DNA from: Tricholoma matsutake
Lineage: Eukaryota; Basidiomycota; Agaricomycetes; Agaricales; Tricholomataceae
NCBI GenBank assembly: GCA_026075535.2
Contig: AP026540.1
Coordinates: 13,206,001 to 13,270,000, forward strand
Direction: 5' to 3'
Length of the DNA stretch: 64,000 nt
In this document: positions 1-11,830 of the stretch, piece by piece
Position numbering within the stretch: position 1 is the stretch's first letter
Layout: every line of letters begins with the position of its first letter
Position numbers and translations under genes: made by a program
Notes under the pieces: generated by a model
Database searches by the model: none
What the model was told of the DNA's origin: nothing
What the model saw: the letters and a program-made list of their open reading frames with translations, nothing else

Positions 1-1084
1 ACTTACAAAGAACTCCTTTTCCCTTACCCTTGTTGGCACCATATTGTTGGCTAACTCCCCCAATGGCCCTGGCGCCTGGTCTGTCTTTTGATCTTACTAA
101 GGCTTCTATGTATCCTGATGTGGATGTATTCATTTTGCTGGCATGGAGGGCGAACAGATCCAGATAGCACAGGAAGTTGCGAGCATACAGTAAGATTGCC
201 TCATGCTTGTAATGAGAACTAGCTGGGCCCCTATATATAATAGGGTAATTGAAGTGGTGTGGCTCAAAGCAGATCCCATAGTGGCATGGTACCATAAGCA
301 GGACGACTGTGAGTATATTTGTTTGGCCAAGGTCCAAGGCTGGCCATGTCAACCAGAATGGAAGGCCTGCATAGAAAAAGTCCTGCACAACATGAATATC
401 ATTGGTGAAAACACCAACAGTGTCAGCAACTTCGACTGATGGGGAGCCCACTGCCAACCTAGTCGAGTCCATCCGGGGTTTGTACACCTCCATGTAATCC
501 AACATCGTCATTACATCAAGCCAACACCTTTGCACATCCCTCATGCCAAACGCCATCTGATGGAAGTTCGTCCATACCGACCCAAGACGGATGAGGCCAT
601 GCTCGATCATTTTAACCATTGGACCAAGGGTAGGCAGCACCCAAGATTTGGATGAATTTGACATGAATGCTTGGACCCAAGATAACAAAATCGACACTGA
701 ACACTTCAGCTCACCCAGCTTTGAATCTGATAGCTTCCCAAGGCCCCGAATGGGGGATGCTGGGTCCCTCAAGGGTATAAAGTCCTCGTGCATAGGTTCC
801 CACCATACAATTAAATGGGTGGAAAGCAATTTAGCCCTAGGAATTGCACTGTGGTGACAGTTAAATGCATTATAAGGCTGTGGCCAGAGAATAGGATCAT
901 CATCTGCATAGAGGCTGTCAGCGTGCATCATTACTTTACAGTCTCCAGCTGGCAGTTCGGGGATGAAGGTTCGATTAGGAGTGGTGACAAAATATTCTCC
1001 ATCGAAGAGGAGAGCCCCAACTTTGCCATCCGTCGCACCAATGGGCCCTGTAAGAACACATTCAGCAGGGAAGCCATCACAAAC
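1..1084 (-). CDS. Uncharacterised basidiomycete protein, partial (runs off window start)
   Basis: The minus strand is open without a stop for 361 codons, from about 1084 to base 2, so the 3' end lies outside the window. The translation contains HADSLYADDD, WPQPYNAFN, YKPRMDS, YPIIYRGP and YARNFLCY. From memory these resemble a multicopy uncharacterised basidiomycete family; I know no function and recognise no catalytic motif. The start is unclear. A TGA lies just upstream (1085-1087), and coding-like sequence continues in another frame to about 1190, implying an intron or a one-base frameshift near 1075. No signal peptide or membrane segment is visible. Upstream it faces the inverted-repeat arm starting near 1300. 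The long uninterrupted frame beside heavily decayed repeats argues that this copy is young or under selection. Confidence 0.6.
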
Positions 1085-1299
1085 TCAAGATTCAACACAC
1101 TATAATCAACTCAAAACCTCAGCAAATCATCATCCACAAGCATGGCAGTCATTTTGATGAGTTCCTGCTAGCCATGAGAATACTACTTAGTACTAGTAAG
1201 AGAGGTACAGGCAATGATGTAAATATAGCGTTTGTTAAGAACTGATCCTAGAAGGTTTGTTGGAATCCGATCGGACACTGCGGGTGTTGTTTACGGAAG

Positions 1300-2490
1300 G
1301 TTGTTGGTGATAGGTTGTCTCCTTGGCTCAAAGGCTGATTCACCATTTTGACCACATTCTAATCACATCGGATAACTCGCACGAGGTCCCAGAAGCAGCG
1401 CGACCACTCCTGACCAAGTCTACTGAGTGCGAGCATCGTATTGAACACGATCGAACATCGTCAAGCAGTGCGAGCATCGTATCGAACACAATCGAACATT
1501 GTCGAGCATTGTCGAGCATCAAACGTGGTCAAACATCATTGAGGATCATATTGAACGCAATCGAACATCATTGAGGATCGTATCAAACATGATCGAACAT
1601 TGTCGAGCATCATGAACATCATCGAGCATTGTCGAGCATCACGAGCATCATATCGAATGCGATCGAACAACATCGAACCTCGAAAAACATTGTCAGACAC
1701 AGTATTTCTTGTTTGAACGATCTTCGGATGCATGCTGGACACATGGGACACTATATCGCGTATATCGAACACATTTCGACCACATGTGCATGCATACAAT
1801 CTGCTCGAAGCAGTTTCCGATCTTTTATTCAATTTATAACAAGGACAGTCCAGTTTTAGCTATTCTTTCTTATTATTTCTTCATCATGTGTTATATTCAC
1901 CCCTTCTAGGCTCGCTTTATTGTTCTGATATACTTATATTGTCTTTTGCCTCGAGTTTTCCACATGTTTGCCTCATGTTCTCTAGCCTTTTTAGGTACTT
2001 TCTTTATTTTATATAAAAAGATGTACTAGATACAAAGAAATACAAGAAAGTTGTCGTCTTCCTCTCAGATCACAGTAATTTGAGAGTACAGTTTAGTCTT
2101 ATTCAGTCCAAAGTTTGGTGTTTTATGCTAAACTTCCTCAAAATTCCTTGCATTATGCTATTTTCGCTCTCACTTCCCTCGATTAGCCTTTTCGTCACTT
2201 CTACTACTCGTCTAGTCCCCCGATCTTGCATCCGAACATATCTGCGCACTCGAAATTCCTCGAAACCTCTTTGAAAAATATTGTGACATCTCGAAAATCA
2301 TTGCAAAGTCTCGAAACACATTCTTTTAGCCGCGAACTGCTTCGACAAGCAGTTGTTTTATGACTATTTGACAGTTGGTCTGACAGGTGACATCTAGAGG
2401 GCCTCGCAACCTTCCTCTGACTCATGTTATACCATCTTAAGCCATTTTGTGGGTTTTGTTTGGGTTTCTGGGTTGAGTATCATCATTGGG
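1300..2490. repeat. Left arm of a long inverted repeat
   Basis: Read as reverse complement, this stretch matches 5545-6740 in several blocks. 1320-1380 matches 6660-6730 (shared GTGGTGAATCAG and GAGCCAAGGAGA), 1951-2000 matches about 6100-6140 (AACATGAGGCAAA), and 2400-2425 matches 5613-5637 (GAGTCAGAGGAAGGTTG). The TTGAGTATCATCATT block at 2474 matches 5545-5562. Arms are roughly 1.1 kb with many substitutions and small gaps. No target-site duplication was found at the outer ends. It may be the terminal repeat of a DNA element, or two copies of one LTR inserted head to head. Confidence 0.6.
1412..1690. repeat. Degenerate minisatellite, TCGAACAT/TCGAGCAT motif
   Basis: The motif TCGAACATCGTCGAGCAT and variants recur head to tail about a dozen times with irregular spacing. 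A shorter, diverged run of the same motif in reverse complement occurs at about 6425-6490 in the right inverted-repeat arm. The short open frames here follow from the repeat and are not taken as genes. Confidence 0.65.
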
Positions 2491-3120
2491 TCATTGCGGA
2501 TTCTGCAGGAGGGGAAACGGAAAGGACTTGGCTTCAGCTTGTAAGAAGCTGCGCCCTTCACCTCGTCTGGTGTCCTAATTTCAAGTTGGAGGTTTGGAGG
2601 TAGGAGCGGGAAAGTGCGGGTAAATGCAGGAAGGAGTATGGAGGGACTTAGGTTAAGTTCAGATGAGGTTAGAACTTCAGAGGGAGACTGGAGGTTGAGT
2701 TGAATGGAGTTCAGACTCTTAGAGAACTGAGGTTGGAGTAGAAGGAGGTTTGGATTGGCAAATTAAAGTTGAGTCTATGTTGATATACAAACTGAGGAAT
2801 ACAAGGCGAAACTAACTAAGATTAAATACTGTAGTCTGGAATAATGCAGAACAGGAACGAAGACTGCAGCAGTGTCTCAACTGCGTAGATAAATTATCTA
2901 GCAGGAGCTGCACAGGAATCCGTAGTTGAATTTGCAATAGAGACGGCAGCCTTGGGAAGGCAGCCATGGATGCTGTACAAGGTGGCCTGGTGCACAGCAG
3001 TGTGGGCAGTGCAAGGTGGCCAGGAACAAAATCAGGAGGCATAGACAAAAATCAGGTTCAACATGTGGGAAAGGGTTGGATGGATGCGGGTTCTGATTGG
3101 GCGAGGAATGGTTCTTGACA
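2490..3120 (-). repeat. 3' LTR of gypsy copy A (approximate inner end)
   Basis: The minus strand begins TGTCAAGAACC at 3120, preceded by a purine-rich tract (AAGGGGGAAATAC, plus-strand 3121-3133) matching the tract before the 3' LTR of copy B at 45790-45802. The stretch around 2517-2580 aligns in reverse with 40230-40265 of copy B's LTR (AGCTTGTAAGAAGCTG is shared). The terminal CA end cannot be placed exactly because the sequence merges into the inverted-repeat arm near 2490. Confidence 0.6.
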
Positions 3121-3255
3121 GTATTTCCCCCTTAGTGCCGAGCCTACAAGGCACATGAGGGTTTGAGTCTGAATGAGGAAGTTGGTTGAATTTCCGAATG
3201 CAGCAATTGGTTGAAAAATTTTCACGTCATTTCCTACTCCCATCACATATCAGAA

Positions 3256-4229
3256 ATGTCCACCCCAGCAGTCTCCACGCAGATCAAAGTGGCCGCAATG
3301 AAGGCCCAACACAAACAGAGGGAGCAGATGGAAAGGGAGATGAAGGAGCTAGAGGAAGCAGCAAGGGAGGAGGAATGCTGGGCACAGGAGGAGCAAAAGG
3401 GAGCAGAGGAGGCTGCAAAGGTTGAGGAGGTGCACCAGGCAGAGGTGCGGAAAAAAGAGGCAGTGGCCGCAAGACGAGTGCAGAAGAAGCAGGCAGCTGT
3501 GGACATGGGTTTGGAAGATGAGGCCGAGGGGAGCAAGTCCCCAAAGAAAAAGAAAGTTGCCAAGTCGAAGGCATGAGTGGGGTCAGAGGAGTTGGAGGGT
3601 CCGGTGCAGGTGCAGGCTGTGTTGCCCTGCAAAATGTGCATACTTGTTTCCCTTCTCAGTCTCCTCTTACTGATAAGTGGTCTAGATGCAAATATCAAAA
3701 GATTGCTTGTTTCAAGATGGGTGCGAAGGGACGTGTGTGCGACGACTGCACGCACATCAAACATAAGTGTGAGGAGGTAGTGTGGGAGGGGCAGGAAGCC
3801 CCTGCAGCAAAAACAGCGGGAACAACAGGGGCAACTGGGGATAACCCGGAGGTAATGCAACAGATGATGAAGTTGATAAGGAAGGGATTCACTGAGGTGG
3901 CCAATGCGGTGCAGGAGTTGATGGGGGAGATCTGGGATGCTTTGGACCCAGAGTGGGTGGAGGAAGAAAGCGCTGGGGAGGAGAGCGACAAGGGTGATGA
4001 AGAGGTGGAGCAGGCAGTGTGAGAGTCCTGGCAGGAAAGACATGGGATCCGCAAGTCTGGAGATGACTGGGCAGCCTTCCAGAGATATCTGGAGAAAAGG
4101 TGGGCAGATGACGAGGAGGAGAGTGAGAGTGGAGATGAGGAGGGTGGAGAGAAGGACGAGGGTGGAGAAGAGGGCAAGGTTGGGGGAGAGGGTGACGAAG
4201 ATGGAGAGGGAGAAGCGGAGGTAGTGTAG
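3256..4229 (+). pseudogene. Accessory gene of gypsy A: coiled coil, Zn2Cys6-like cluster, acidic tail
   Basis: Starting at ATG 3256 (MSTPAV), about 80 residues of Glu/Lys/Ala-rich heptad-like coiled coil lead to a basic patch (SPKKKKVAK). A 50-nt intron at 3636-3685 joins CKI to CKYQKIAC. Across it the cysteines follow C-x2-C-x6-C-x9-C-x2-C-x6-C, the spacing of fungal GAL4-type zinc clusters. After about 70 further residues the protein ends in a very acidic tail (EEESESGDEEGGEKDEGGEE) at TAG 4227-4229. Two in-frame TGA codons (3574, 4021) fit CGA changed to TGA; copy B has Arg at the first site (KARAEV). The gene is convergent with the pol remnant, whose stop is at 4317. Inference: a retrotransposon-borne DNA-binding or packaging protein. 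The zinc cluster is pattern-based only. Confidence 0.6.
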
Positions 4230-4316
4230 GGATCCAGTTGGATCCAAAAAAAAATCTTTTTTCAATAAAGTTTGTTTCTGAGTTCAGACTGAGTGAATAA
4301 GTAACCTGAATAGTCT

Positions 4317-4560
4317 TTAAGTGGGTAATGGTCCAGGTTTCTGTGGGTAGCGGGTGTGAAAATCCACAAGGAGTTCTTGGGCATGGTCAAGTTCCATAAT
4401 AGGTAGCCAGGAGGTCTCTTCATTGGTTCCCTGGTAACCTTCCCATTGGACGAGGTAGAGAATCTTGCAGCGACATCGGTTGTCAACTTTGGAGTCGAGG
4501 ACTTCAGCGATCTCATATTCGAGCTCATCGTCGATGGTGATCGGAAATCATAATAGATCC
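4317..4560 (-). pseudogene. Gypsy A pol C-terminus (chromodomain end)
   Basis: The minus strand reads LYLVQWEGYQGTNEETSWLP followed by MELDHAQELLVDFHTRYP and a stop at 4317-4319. This is the C-terminal end of a chromodomain-type Ty3/gypsy polyprotein and aligns with copy B at 44560-44752 (shared NEETSWLP, MELDHAQEL). The rest of pol is missing: gag-like sequence lies directly upstream. The copy is therefore an internal deletion derivative. The stop is about 90 bp from the stop of the convergent accessory gene. Confidence 0.65.
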
Positions 4561-4599
4561 AGGTGACGAGGTGACCATATTTCCGATGTTCGATATCGA

Positions 4600-5400
4600 G
4601 TGCGATGTTGATTGGTGGATTACTGAGTTCGATGTGTTGGAGCCTGCTAGTACAAATTTTGCCGCGTCATGAATGTCGTTGAGTGGATATGGATCGTCGG
4701 GATAATGGTCGGGGAATTTGAGTTTGAGTCATCGAGCGATTCAAGTCCATAAGCCAGGTTGGAATCCTTGAACATAAGCTCTGCTTTGCTCAGCTTCTGA
4801 GATCCTATTCTTTGCTCACAAAAAGTGAGTAATGTTGTAGAACGCATGATAATACATTCCTAGATCGCTCACGTCAAATATCCCAAGGCATAGCTATTCT
4901 CCCACTAATTTGTCCATGTCCAATATGCTCCACTTGTGATCGTCTTCTGAGCCAGAATAGAGTTTGTGTACTGCTGTTCAAAATTTGTTGAATGATGTGC
5001 CAGGTTGATACTCTGGAAGTGATTCCCAGAGTTCGGAAGAGTCGATGTCAAGGTAGCGACAAGCGTGTTTCTTCATGAGATTTGATTCAGTAACACTGCA
5101 GGTCGGGAATAATAGTTCAAGCTCTTTGAAGTATCGTCGAAGCTCTCGAGGCTGAGTCGGGTCGAATTTTGGAGCGGTCGAGTGCCCACGAGCTGGCATC
5201 GCAGTTTGGGTAGTCATGAATGCAATGACTCTAGGGGTAGGGGTTAAGACTTGTGTAATAGATGGTAGGGGTGTCAAAGTTGTTGGAAGGATGAATGAAG
5301 AGGTCGATGATGATGATGAAGAAGTAGATGACGATGTGGAAGGCGATGATATAGGTGAAGGAAATAGTCTACGATGAGTAGATTCTGCTTCAGAAACTGG
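4600..5400 (-). pseudogene. Gag-like remnant
   Basis: Minus-strand frames contain MPARGHSTAPKFDP, RELRRYFKELELLF, KKHACRYLDIDSSELWESLP and VYKLYSGSEDD-like sequence, then GMYYHAFYNITHFL. This is the pattern of the capsid-type Gag domain found in many fungal Ty3/gypsy elements. At least one frameshift or stop lies near 4975 and another near 4880. It sits upstream of the chromodomain fragment on the same strand, with all protease, RT and integrase sequence lost between them. Whether gag and chromodomain came from the same insertion is not certain. Confidence 0.5.
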
Positions 5401-5544
5401 AATTAGAATGTCTCCCGATTGTTCGAGAGATTTGAAGGCATGGCGAGTATCAATATGAAGGGTTCTTGCTTGTGTTGGCCTAAGCCGAGGAAGTCGAGGT
5501 TGGTCCGACGATGAAATGATTCAGAAACCCTCGTGGTAGGCTCC

Positions 5545-6740
5545 AAAAATGATGATACTCAACCCGGGAAAACCACCTAAACTGCCAATGAGGCAATTGA
5601 TGATATTTGCGATGAGTCAGAGGAAGGTTGCAAGTCATTCCAAATGTTTGTGGCCCAACCGATGATAAGATGACCAGTTGGTACTAGTCGTGAAGGTAGG
5701 GCTATGAGAGATGAAGGTGTTTGGCGTGGTCCGATCGAGTATCAATTGACATCAAGGGCGATTGATGAGATTGATGGCAAATGAGTTTATTGTCGATGGT
5801 CGATGTGTGAATTCTGGAGACCTTTCAATAGGTCAATAGTATATGAAGGGTGCAGCAAATGGCTATGAAGTGTTGGAAGAGTTGCTAGTGTTAATGACGA
5901 GAGGATCAAGGGAGGATCAAGGATGCGATGATCACAGCCATTTCTCATTGATCGAGAAAACCCGTAGAGACTTAGATTGTTTTTAGAATGTTGATCAGAT
6001 GCTTAGAACTGTATATGAGACGATATGTGAAGACGATTTCTTGTTATTTCCAAGTAGATACTACAGAGTTTTATATGTTTTAAAGAAACTTCCTAAAATG
6101 GAATGAGAAACATGTGTAGAACATGAGGCAAAAGATATGAGTTAAGGCACAAGGTCATAAAGGAGACTGGAATCCGAACAAGAAAGATATATATATCATA
6201 TGATGAAAGAGTAATAAAGGGAAAGAACTAAAAGAGACTGTCCTTTGTGTATAAACTGCGCTAAGTCTTGCAATAATGCATCCAGCAGGTTCTGTATGCG
6301 ATAGGGACTTGGAACGAGGCTGACCTATGATCAGCAGGTTTGAGCATGAGTTGGAATATGTCCTAGTGCATGGTCTTCCACCATTTAGATAATGAAGGCG
6401 GCACCCAATGTCGCTTGTAGACTCTCGATATTGATCGATGATGCTCGATGATGGTCGACAATGCTCGATTGTGGTTGCGGCTGTTCAAAGTTGATCAGGG
6501 GTGTTCGATGGTCATGTAGGGGGATCTTAGGGGCTTTCGGGGTAGTCCTAAGGTTGTGCAATGTGGGCTCTTGATACCATCAATGTTGCTGTGATGTTTT
6601 GACATGGTCGATATGATATCATGATCGATAGACTGGGTCGCACTGTGTCTGGGACGTCGTAGGAGTTAGCCAATGTGATTAGAATGATGCTAAAGTGGTG
6701 AATCAGTCCATGAGCCAAGGAGATGACCTATCACCATTCC
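5545..6740. repeat. Right arm of the long inverted repeat
   Basis: Inverted partner of 1300-2490. It carries the TCGATGATGCTCGA minisatellite near 6425-6490 and ends at CCTATCACCA (about 6739), after which the two arms diverge and gag of gypsy F begins. Because gypsy F has no recognisable 5' LTR of its own, this arm may have replaced it or may be that LTR in a highly diverged form. Confidence 0.5.
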
Positions 6741-6771
6741 AGACAGTCCTGCCTTTACTGCGCCGCCATTT

Positions 6772-7905
6772 TTGCCAAACATGCCCCCTAGTGACATGGA
6801 TGCATCAGAACACCTCGACACGCTTGAAAGCAACATTTCTGGAATATGCGCACAAATTGATTTGCTTAAATCTATGATCAAAAACTTTGTCAGGACCCTC
6901 CAGACTAAACCTATGACCAATATTCCCCCCATTATGACTCCAAGCGCACCCAACAATGATGTGCTGCCAAACACACCCACTAAAGAGTGCACCCAGATCA
7001 AACCGTCTCCCCCCACCGAATTCAATGGTGCACGTGCACAGGGGCATGCATTCCTTAATTCCTGTGAGTTATACATCAGTCTCCAGTCGCATCAATTCGT
7101 CGATGAGGCTGCAAAATTTTATTGGGCCTTCACATACATGAAATCTGAACACACCTATCTCTATGTGGACCATATTCTGTGCCAAACTAAAGAGCTCAGT
7201 TCTCTACCTTTCTCCACTTGGGGTGACTTTCAAGCCAAGTTTATATGCCACTTTTGTCCCCGAAATGAGCACCACTGAGCAGTGACATGGCTCAAGTCAT
7301 CCTCTTACCACCAGGCACATCAATCCGTGGACAATTATATTGATGAGTTTAAGGATTTGGTGGACATGGCAGGATATGGGAGTGGGCTACAAGTGGTGGT
7401 GAAGTTCTGATGGGGCCTCAATCGAGAAGTTCAGGACCAGATTGCACAGATGTTGGAAGGGCGCCCAGTGGATGATAATATCTATGCTTGGTATGAAGCT
7501 GCTTCACTCTGTGACGAGAACTGACTCACAAATGCGGTGTTTAATGCTGCATTCCATGCTCCAACTACCACTCATGTGCCCTACACCTTCAATTGAACCC
7601 TTCCGCGCCTTAACCCCATTCCTGTTCATCAGACTCCCACACCAGCCATCAATGTCCCCCTACCAATGGATGTTGATGCAGCCCACAGCCATGTGCATAG
7701 GTTGGATCTCTGCTACCACTGTGGGGAAACTGGGCACAGGGTTGGAGTGTGTCCCCATCGCCAGGATATCTGCATGCTCACCCCCGAGGGGTGAGATGAA
7801 CTCCTCCAAGACTTGTTGGCACTTGTAGATGTTGAGGAAGCAAAGGATCAGGTTGCAGAGGAGATCAAGTCAGAAGTTGTAGAGGAGCAGGATTTTTCTA
7901 TTCAC
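6772..7905 (+). pseudogene. Gypsy F gag with CCHC knuckle
   Basis: An N-terminal open frame of 168 codons (MPPSDMDASEHLDTLE, then PPTEFNGARAQGHAFLNSCE) is a retrotransposon Gag domain that builds the capsid. A stop at 7276 and a frameshift follow, and the frame then continues through FKDLVDMAGYGSG and a TGA near 7408. A zinc knuckle CYHCGETGHRVGVC (C-x2-C-x4-H-x4-C) lies at about 7710-7750, as expected for nucleic-acid binding at the Gag C-terminus. Protease follows at about 8190. Non-functional as read. Confidence 0.7.
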
Positions 7906-7910
7906 AGTGA

Positions 7911-10900
7911 GTGAATCATACGCCCTCACTGCCTGTCCATAACCACTTTGAAGTCTTGTCAGTTGAATCCCCAGAGAATGAATCTATTTCTGCGGCTGTT
8001 CCCCTCTTTGACCCTTTGAAGTTGGCTGAAGACGTACCTGCTCTTCCCATCTCTCCCTCTGCTCCACACCCCAAAATTAAATCATGGGAGCGTAAACTAC
8101 CATGCAAATATATTGTTGCATCCACTCCCTCTACACATTCCTTGAACCTAGCAATCAAACTGCAGACTACCAACACTGGACAGATACTCGGTGTCTCTGC
8201 GCTCCTGGACTCTGGTGCGACCAGTCTCTTCATCGATGCCCATCTCACACAACAACATTGCTAAATACTTGCTCACTCTCCCGTCAGATACCTGTTTATA
8301 ATGTGGATGGGTCCCCAAATGAAGCTGGTGCCATCCAAGAGGTTGTAGACCTGGTCCTCCATTACAAAGATCATAGTGAGCATGCCCTTTTTGCTGTCAC
8401 TCAATTAGGAAAGCAAAAGGTGATTTTGGGCTATCCATGGCTTCGAGACCATAACCCAGAGGTCGACTGGTGTACCAGGGAGGTTACCATGAGCCAATGT
8501 CCATCCCGCTGTTGTACTTGTTTCATGGAAGCCAGGCAAGAACATCGTGGACAGAAGGCCGCAATATGATGTACTCAGAAGTGTCATGTTGTACCCCTGC
8601 CTATACCTGAAGTGGAGTTAGAAGGAGTTCCTGATCTGATGCCAGACTCAGATGATAAGGAAGAGGAGCCAGAGGAAGTGGAGGAAGGTGATCGGATCTT
8701 CTACACTGCGATTCATCCATTGCACGAGGTGTGTGCTACATCGAACATATCCCAATGCCTCACTGAGGCCTTCCACAAAAACAATGCTGCTAAATCCTCT
8801 ACTAATTCCTTGCTCCCTCATCTCCATGAGTTTGGAGATGTGTTCTGCAAGGAATCGTTTGACTCTCTCCCTGCACGCAAGATGGGATCACGCGATCGAA
8901 CTCATCCCTGGTGCAACCCCTTCATCCTGCAAGGTCTATCCTCTCTCTCCTGAAGAACAGCGACAGCTTGACCAGTTCATCGACGAGCACCTGGCCTCTG
9001 GACATATTCGACAATCGAAGTCACCCATGGCCTCTCTCTTTTTCTTTGTCAAGAAGAAGGATGGCTCACTTCGACTGGTTCAAGACTACAGAAGGCTCAA
9101 TGACATCACAGTCAAAAATCGCTACCCATTACCTCTCATCTCTGAACTTGTGAACCAGCTCCATGGAGCTCAATACTTCACCAAGCTCGATGTCTGTTTG
9201 GGCTACAATAATGCGAGGATAAAGGAGGGAGATGAGTGTAAGGCAGCATTTTGTACCAACCATGGTCTTTTTGAACTGCTTGTCATGTTCTTTGGCCTTA
9301 CTAATAGTCCTGCCACCTTTCAGACTATGATGAACAACATTTTCCATGACCTCATCCTTGAAGGCATTGTTTGCATCCATCTTGATGACATCCTCATCTT
9401 CACTCGCACAGTTGAAGAGCACCATCACATCATGTGCCTCGTCCTAGAATGGCTTCAATGGTACAAACTCTACCTTTGTCAGGATAAGTGTGAGTTTGAG
9501 AAGACCAAGATCGAGTACCTTGGCCTGATTATCTTGGAGGGTCAGGTGGAGATGGATCCTATCAAGGTGAATGGGGTTACAGCTTGGCTGACACCCACAA
9601 ACAAGAAGGAGGTACAGTCTTTCCTGGGCTTCATCAATTTCTATTGGTGTTTTATCAAGGACTTCTCACATCATGCATGACCACTGTTCAACTTGACAGG
9701 AAAGGAGGCATGGAGGTGGGATAATGCACAACAGGAGCCATTCGAAAAGCTTAAGGAGATGGTCACTTCTGCTCCCATTCTTACCTTTGCTGACAATTTG
9801 CATCCTTTTTGTGTAGAAGCCAACAGTTCTGACTTTGCGACAGGCGCCGTGTTGTCTCAGCAGTCTCTGGAGGACCAGAAGTGGCATCCTGTTGCACTGT
9901 TGCATTCTACTCCAAAAGCCTTAGTGCTGTAGAGCGAAACTACGAGATCCATGACAAGGAGATGTTGGCGATAATGCATGCACTTGAGGAGTGGCAACAC
10001 TTCCTTGAGGGTGCCCAACACAAGGTGGAAATTTGGACAGATCACAAGAATCTCAAGTACTTTATGACAGCCAAGAACTTGAACTGTTGTCAAGCTCATT
10101 GGTCCCTGTATCTATCCAGATTTGACTTCTCCTTGCACCACTGTCTGGGTCACAGCATGGGGAAGACCGATGCCCTCTCCCAATGTGCAGACCATGGGGA
10201 TGGCAGCGATGACAACCAAAACATTGTGTTGTTGCAGCCAGACCTGTTCACCATTTGGGCACTGGAAGGCATCACACCCCAGGGTGAGGAGTGGGACATC
10301 CTATGTGACATTCATTGTGCAAACCGTAGCAGTTTACATGAGGATGTTGTTGCCTGAGCTGTTAAAGAACTGAGGAAGGGATCCACCCTTTCCTTGCATG
10401 TGGCAGAGTGGGCTGAAAAAGAGGAATTGTTGTATTTCAGGGATTGCATCTATGTCCCCAATGACCCAGACCTTCGCCAGCACATCATATCCCAACACCA
10501 TGACTCACAGATTGCTGGTCATCCTGGATGCTGGAAGACCTTGGAGCTCACCTCATGGAATTATTGGTGGCCACAAATGTCACAGCTCATTGGTCAGTAT
10601 TGTCACACTTGTGACCTTTGCTTATGCACTAAGATTCCTCATCGCAAACCCATTGGCGAGCTACACCCCCTTCCTGTTCCAGAGAGTCATTGGGATGTTG
10701 TCAGCATTGACTTTGTGGTGGAGTTGCCAGAGTTGCATGGGTTTGATGTGGTGATGTGCACAGTTGATTCAGTGGGAAAACATGCTCACTTCATTCCCAC
10801 TCACACCACTGTCAGTGCCCTGGGTGCCACCCAACTCTACCTCCATCATGTGTGGAAATTACACAGACTTCCTGGCACTTTCCTCTCTGATCGTGGCCCT

Positions 10901-11734
10901 CAGTTCATGGCAGAGTTCACTCACAAGCTGTACTGACTTCTGGGGATCAAACTCCTTGCTTTGACCACTTATCACCCACAAGCTGATGGCCAGACTGAGC
11001 GAGTCAACCAGGAACTGGAGCAGTACATCTGCATCTTTGTCAATGAATGCCAGGACAATTGAGACAATCTTCTCCCCTTGGCCGAGTTTGGATACAACAA
11101 CCATGTCCATGCTTCCACTCAACAGACCCCTTTCCTCTTAGACACTGGACAACATCCACGCATGGGATTTGAACCTCACCAAACTCCCTCACACATCAAG
11201 ATGGTGAATGAGTTCACAGAACGCATGCAGGATAGCTTGGAGGAGGCAAAGGCAGCCTTAGCAAAGGCGAAGGACAACATGGCACGCTTTTACAACCAAC
11301 GCCATTCTCCGACCCCTCAGTACAAGGTTGGTGATTGAGTTTATCTTGACTCCAGTGACATCTCCACTATGTGTCTGTCCAAGAAACTTGCTCATCGCTT
11401 CCTGGGACCTTTCCCCATCGTCAAGTGTGTTGGAATGCATGCCTATCGTCTACACCTCCCAGCCTCCATGTCCAGACTCCACCCAGTCTTCCATGTCATC
11501 AAACTCCTTCCAGCTCCCCCAGATCCATTCCCGGGATGCCATTCACACCAACCACCACCACCTACAGTGATTGAGGGAGAACCCCAATACAAAGTCGAGT
11601 CAATCTTGGACAGCCAGTTGTGTCAAGGAAAACTCCAGTATTTGGTGCATTGGAAGGGTTATGGGTATGAGGAGAACTCATGGGTTGAAGAGTCCAATGT
11701 GAATGCCCCTCGGTTAGTCAAAGAATTCCACTGA
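7911..11734 (+). pseudogene. Gypsy F pol: protease, RT, RNase H, integrase, chromodomain
   Basis: Protease motif LLDSGATSLFID lies at about 8205. RT has [19 protein letters not shown] (about 9045) and the active site HLDDILIF (about 9380, both Asp present). RNase H has DFATGAVLSQ (about 9830) and WTDHKNLKYF (about 10035). Integrase has the zinc-binding His/Cys region near 10494-10640, DFVVELP and SDRGPQFMAEF (about 10886). A chromodomain (YKVESILDSQL, YLVHWKGYGYEENSWVEE) ends at the stop at 11732. TGA stops at about 9678, 10356, 10934, 11060 and 11336 and a frameshift near 8905 show loss of function. Confidence 0.8.
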
Positions 11735-11830
11735 TGGCACACTGCTGCACCATGTCACATTCAAGTCTCTGACTTTGGTTGTATGCAATTTCAAATGCAT
11801 CGGGGTGATGCATCTTAGAGAGGGGGTGAT

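Noticed and set aside
1412..1690. CRISPR-like array
   Set aside because: Repeats are degenerate and directly tandem without regular spacers, and the DNA is eukaryotic.
3243..4265. 340-codon minus-strand frame over the accessory gene
   Set aside because: Leu/Ser/Pro-rich shadow of the Glu/Lys-rich coding strand; the plus-strand frame has the spliced Cys cluster conserved in copy B.
6740..11740. Gypsy F as an intact element with paired LTRs
   Set aside because: No upstream copy of the TGTAAGGGG LTR is present, and pol carries several stops.
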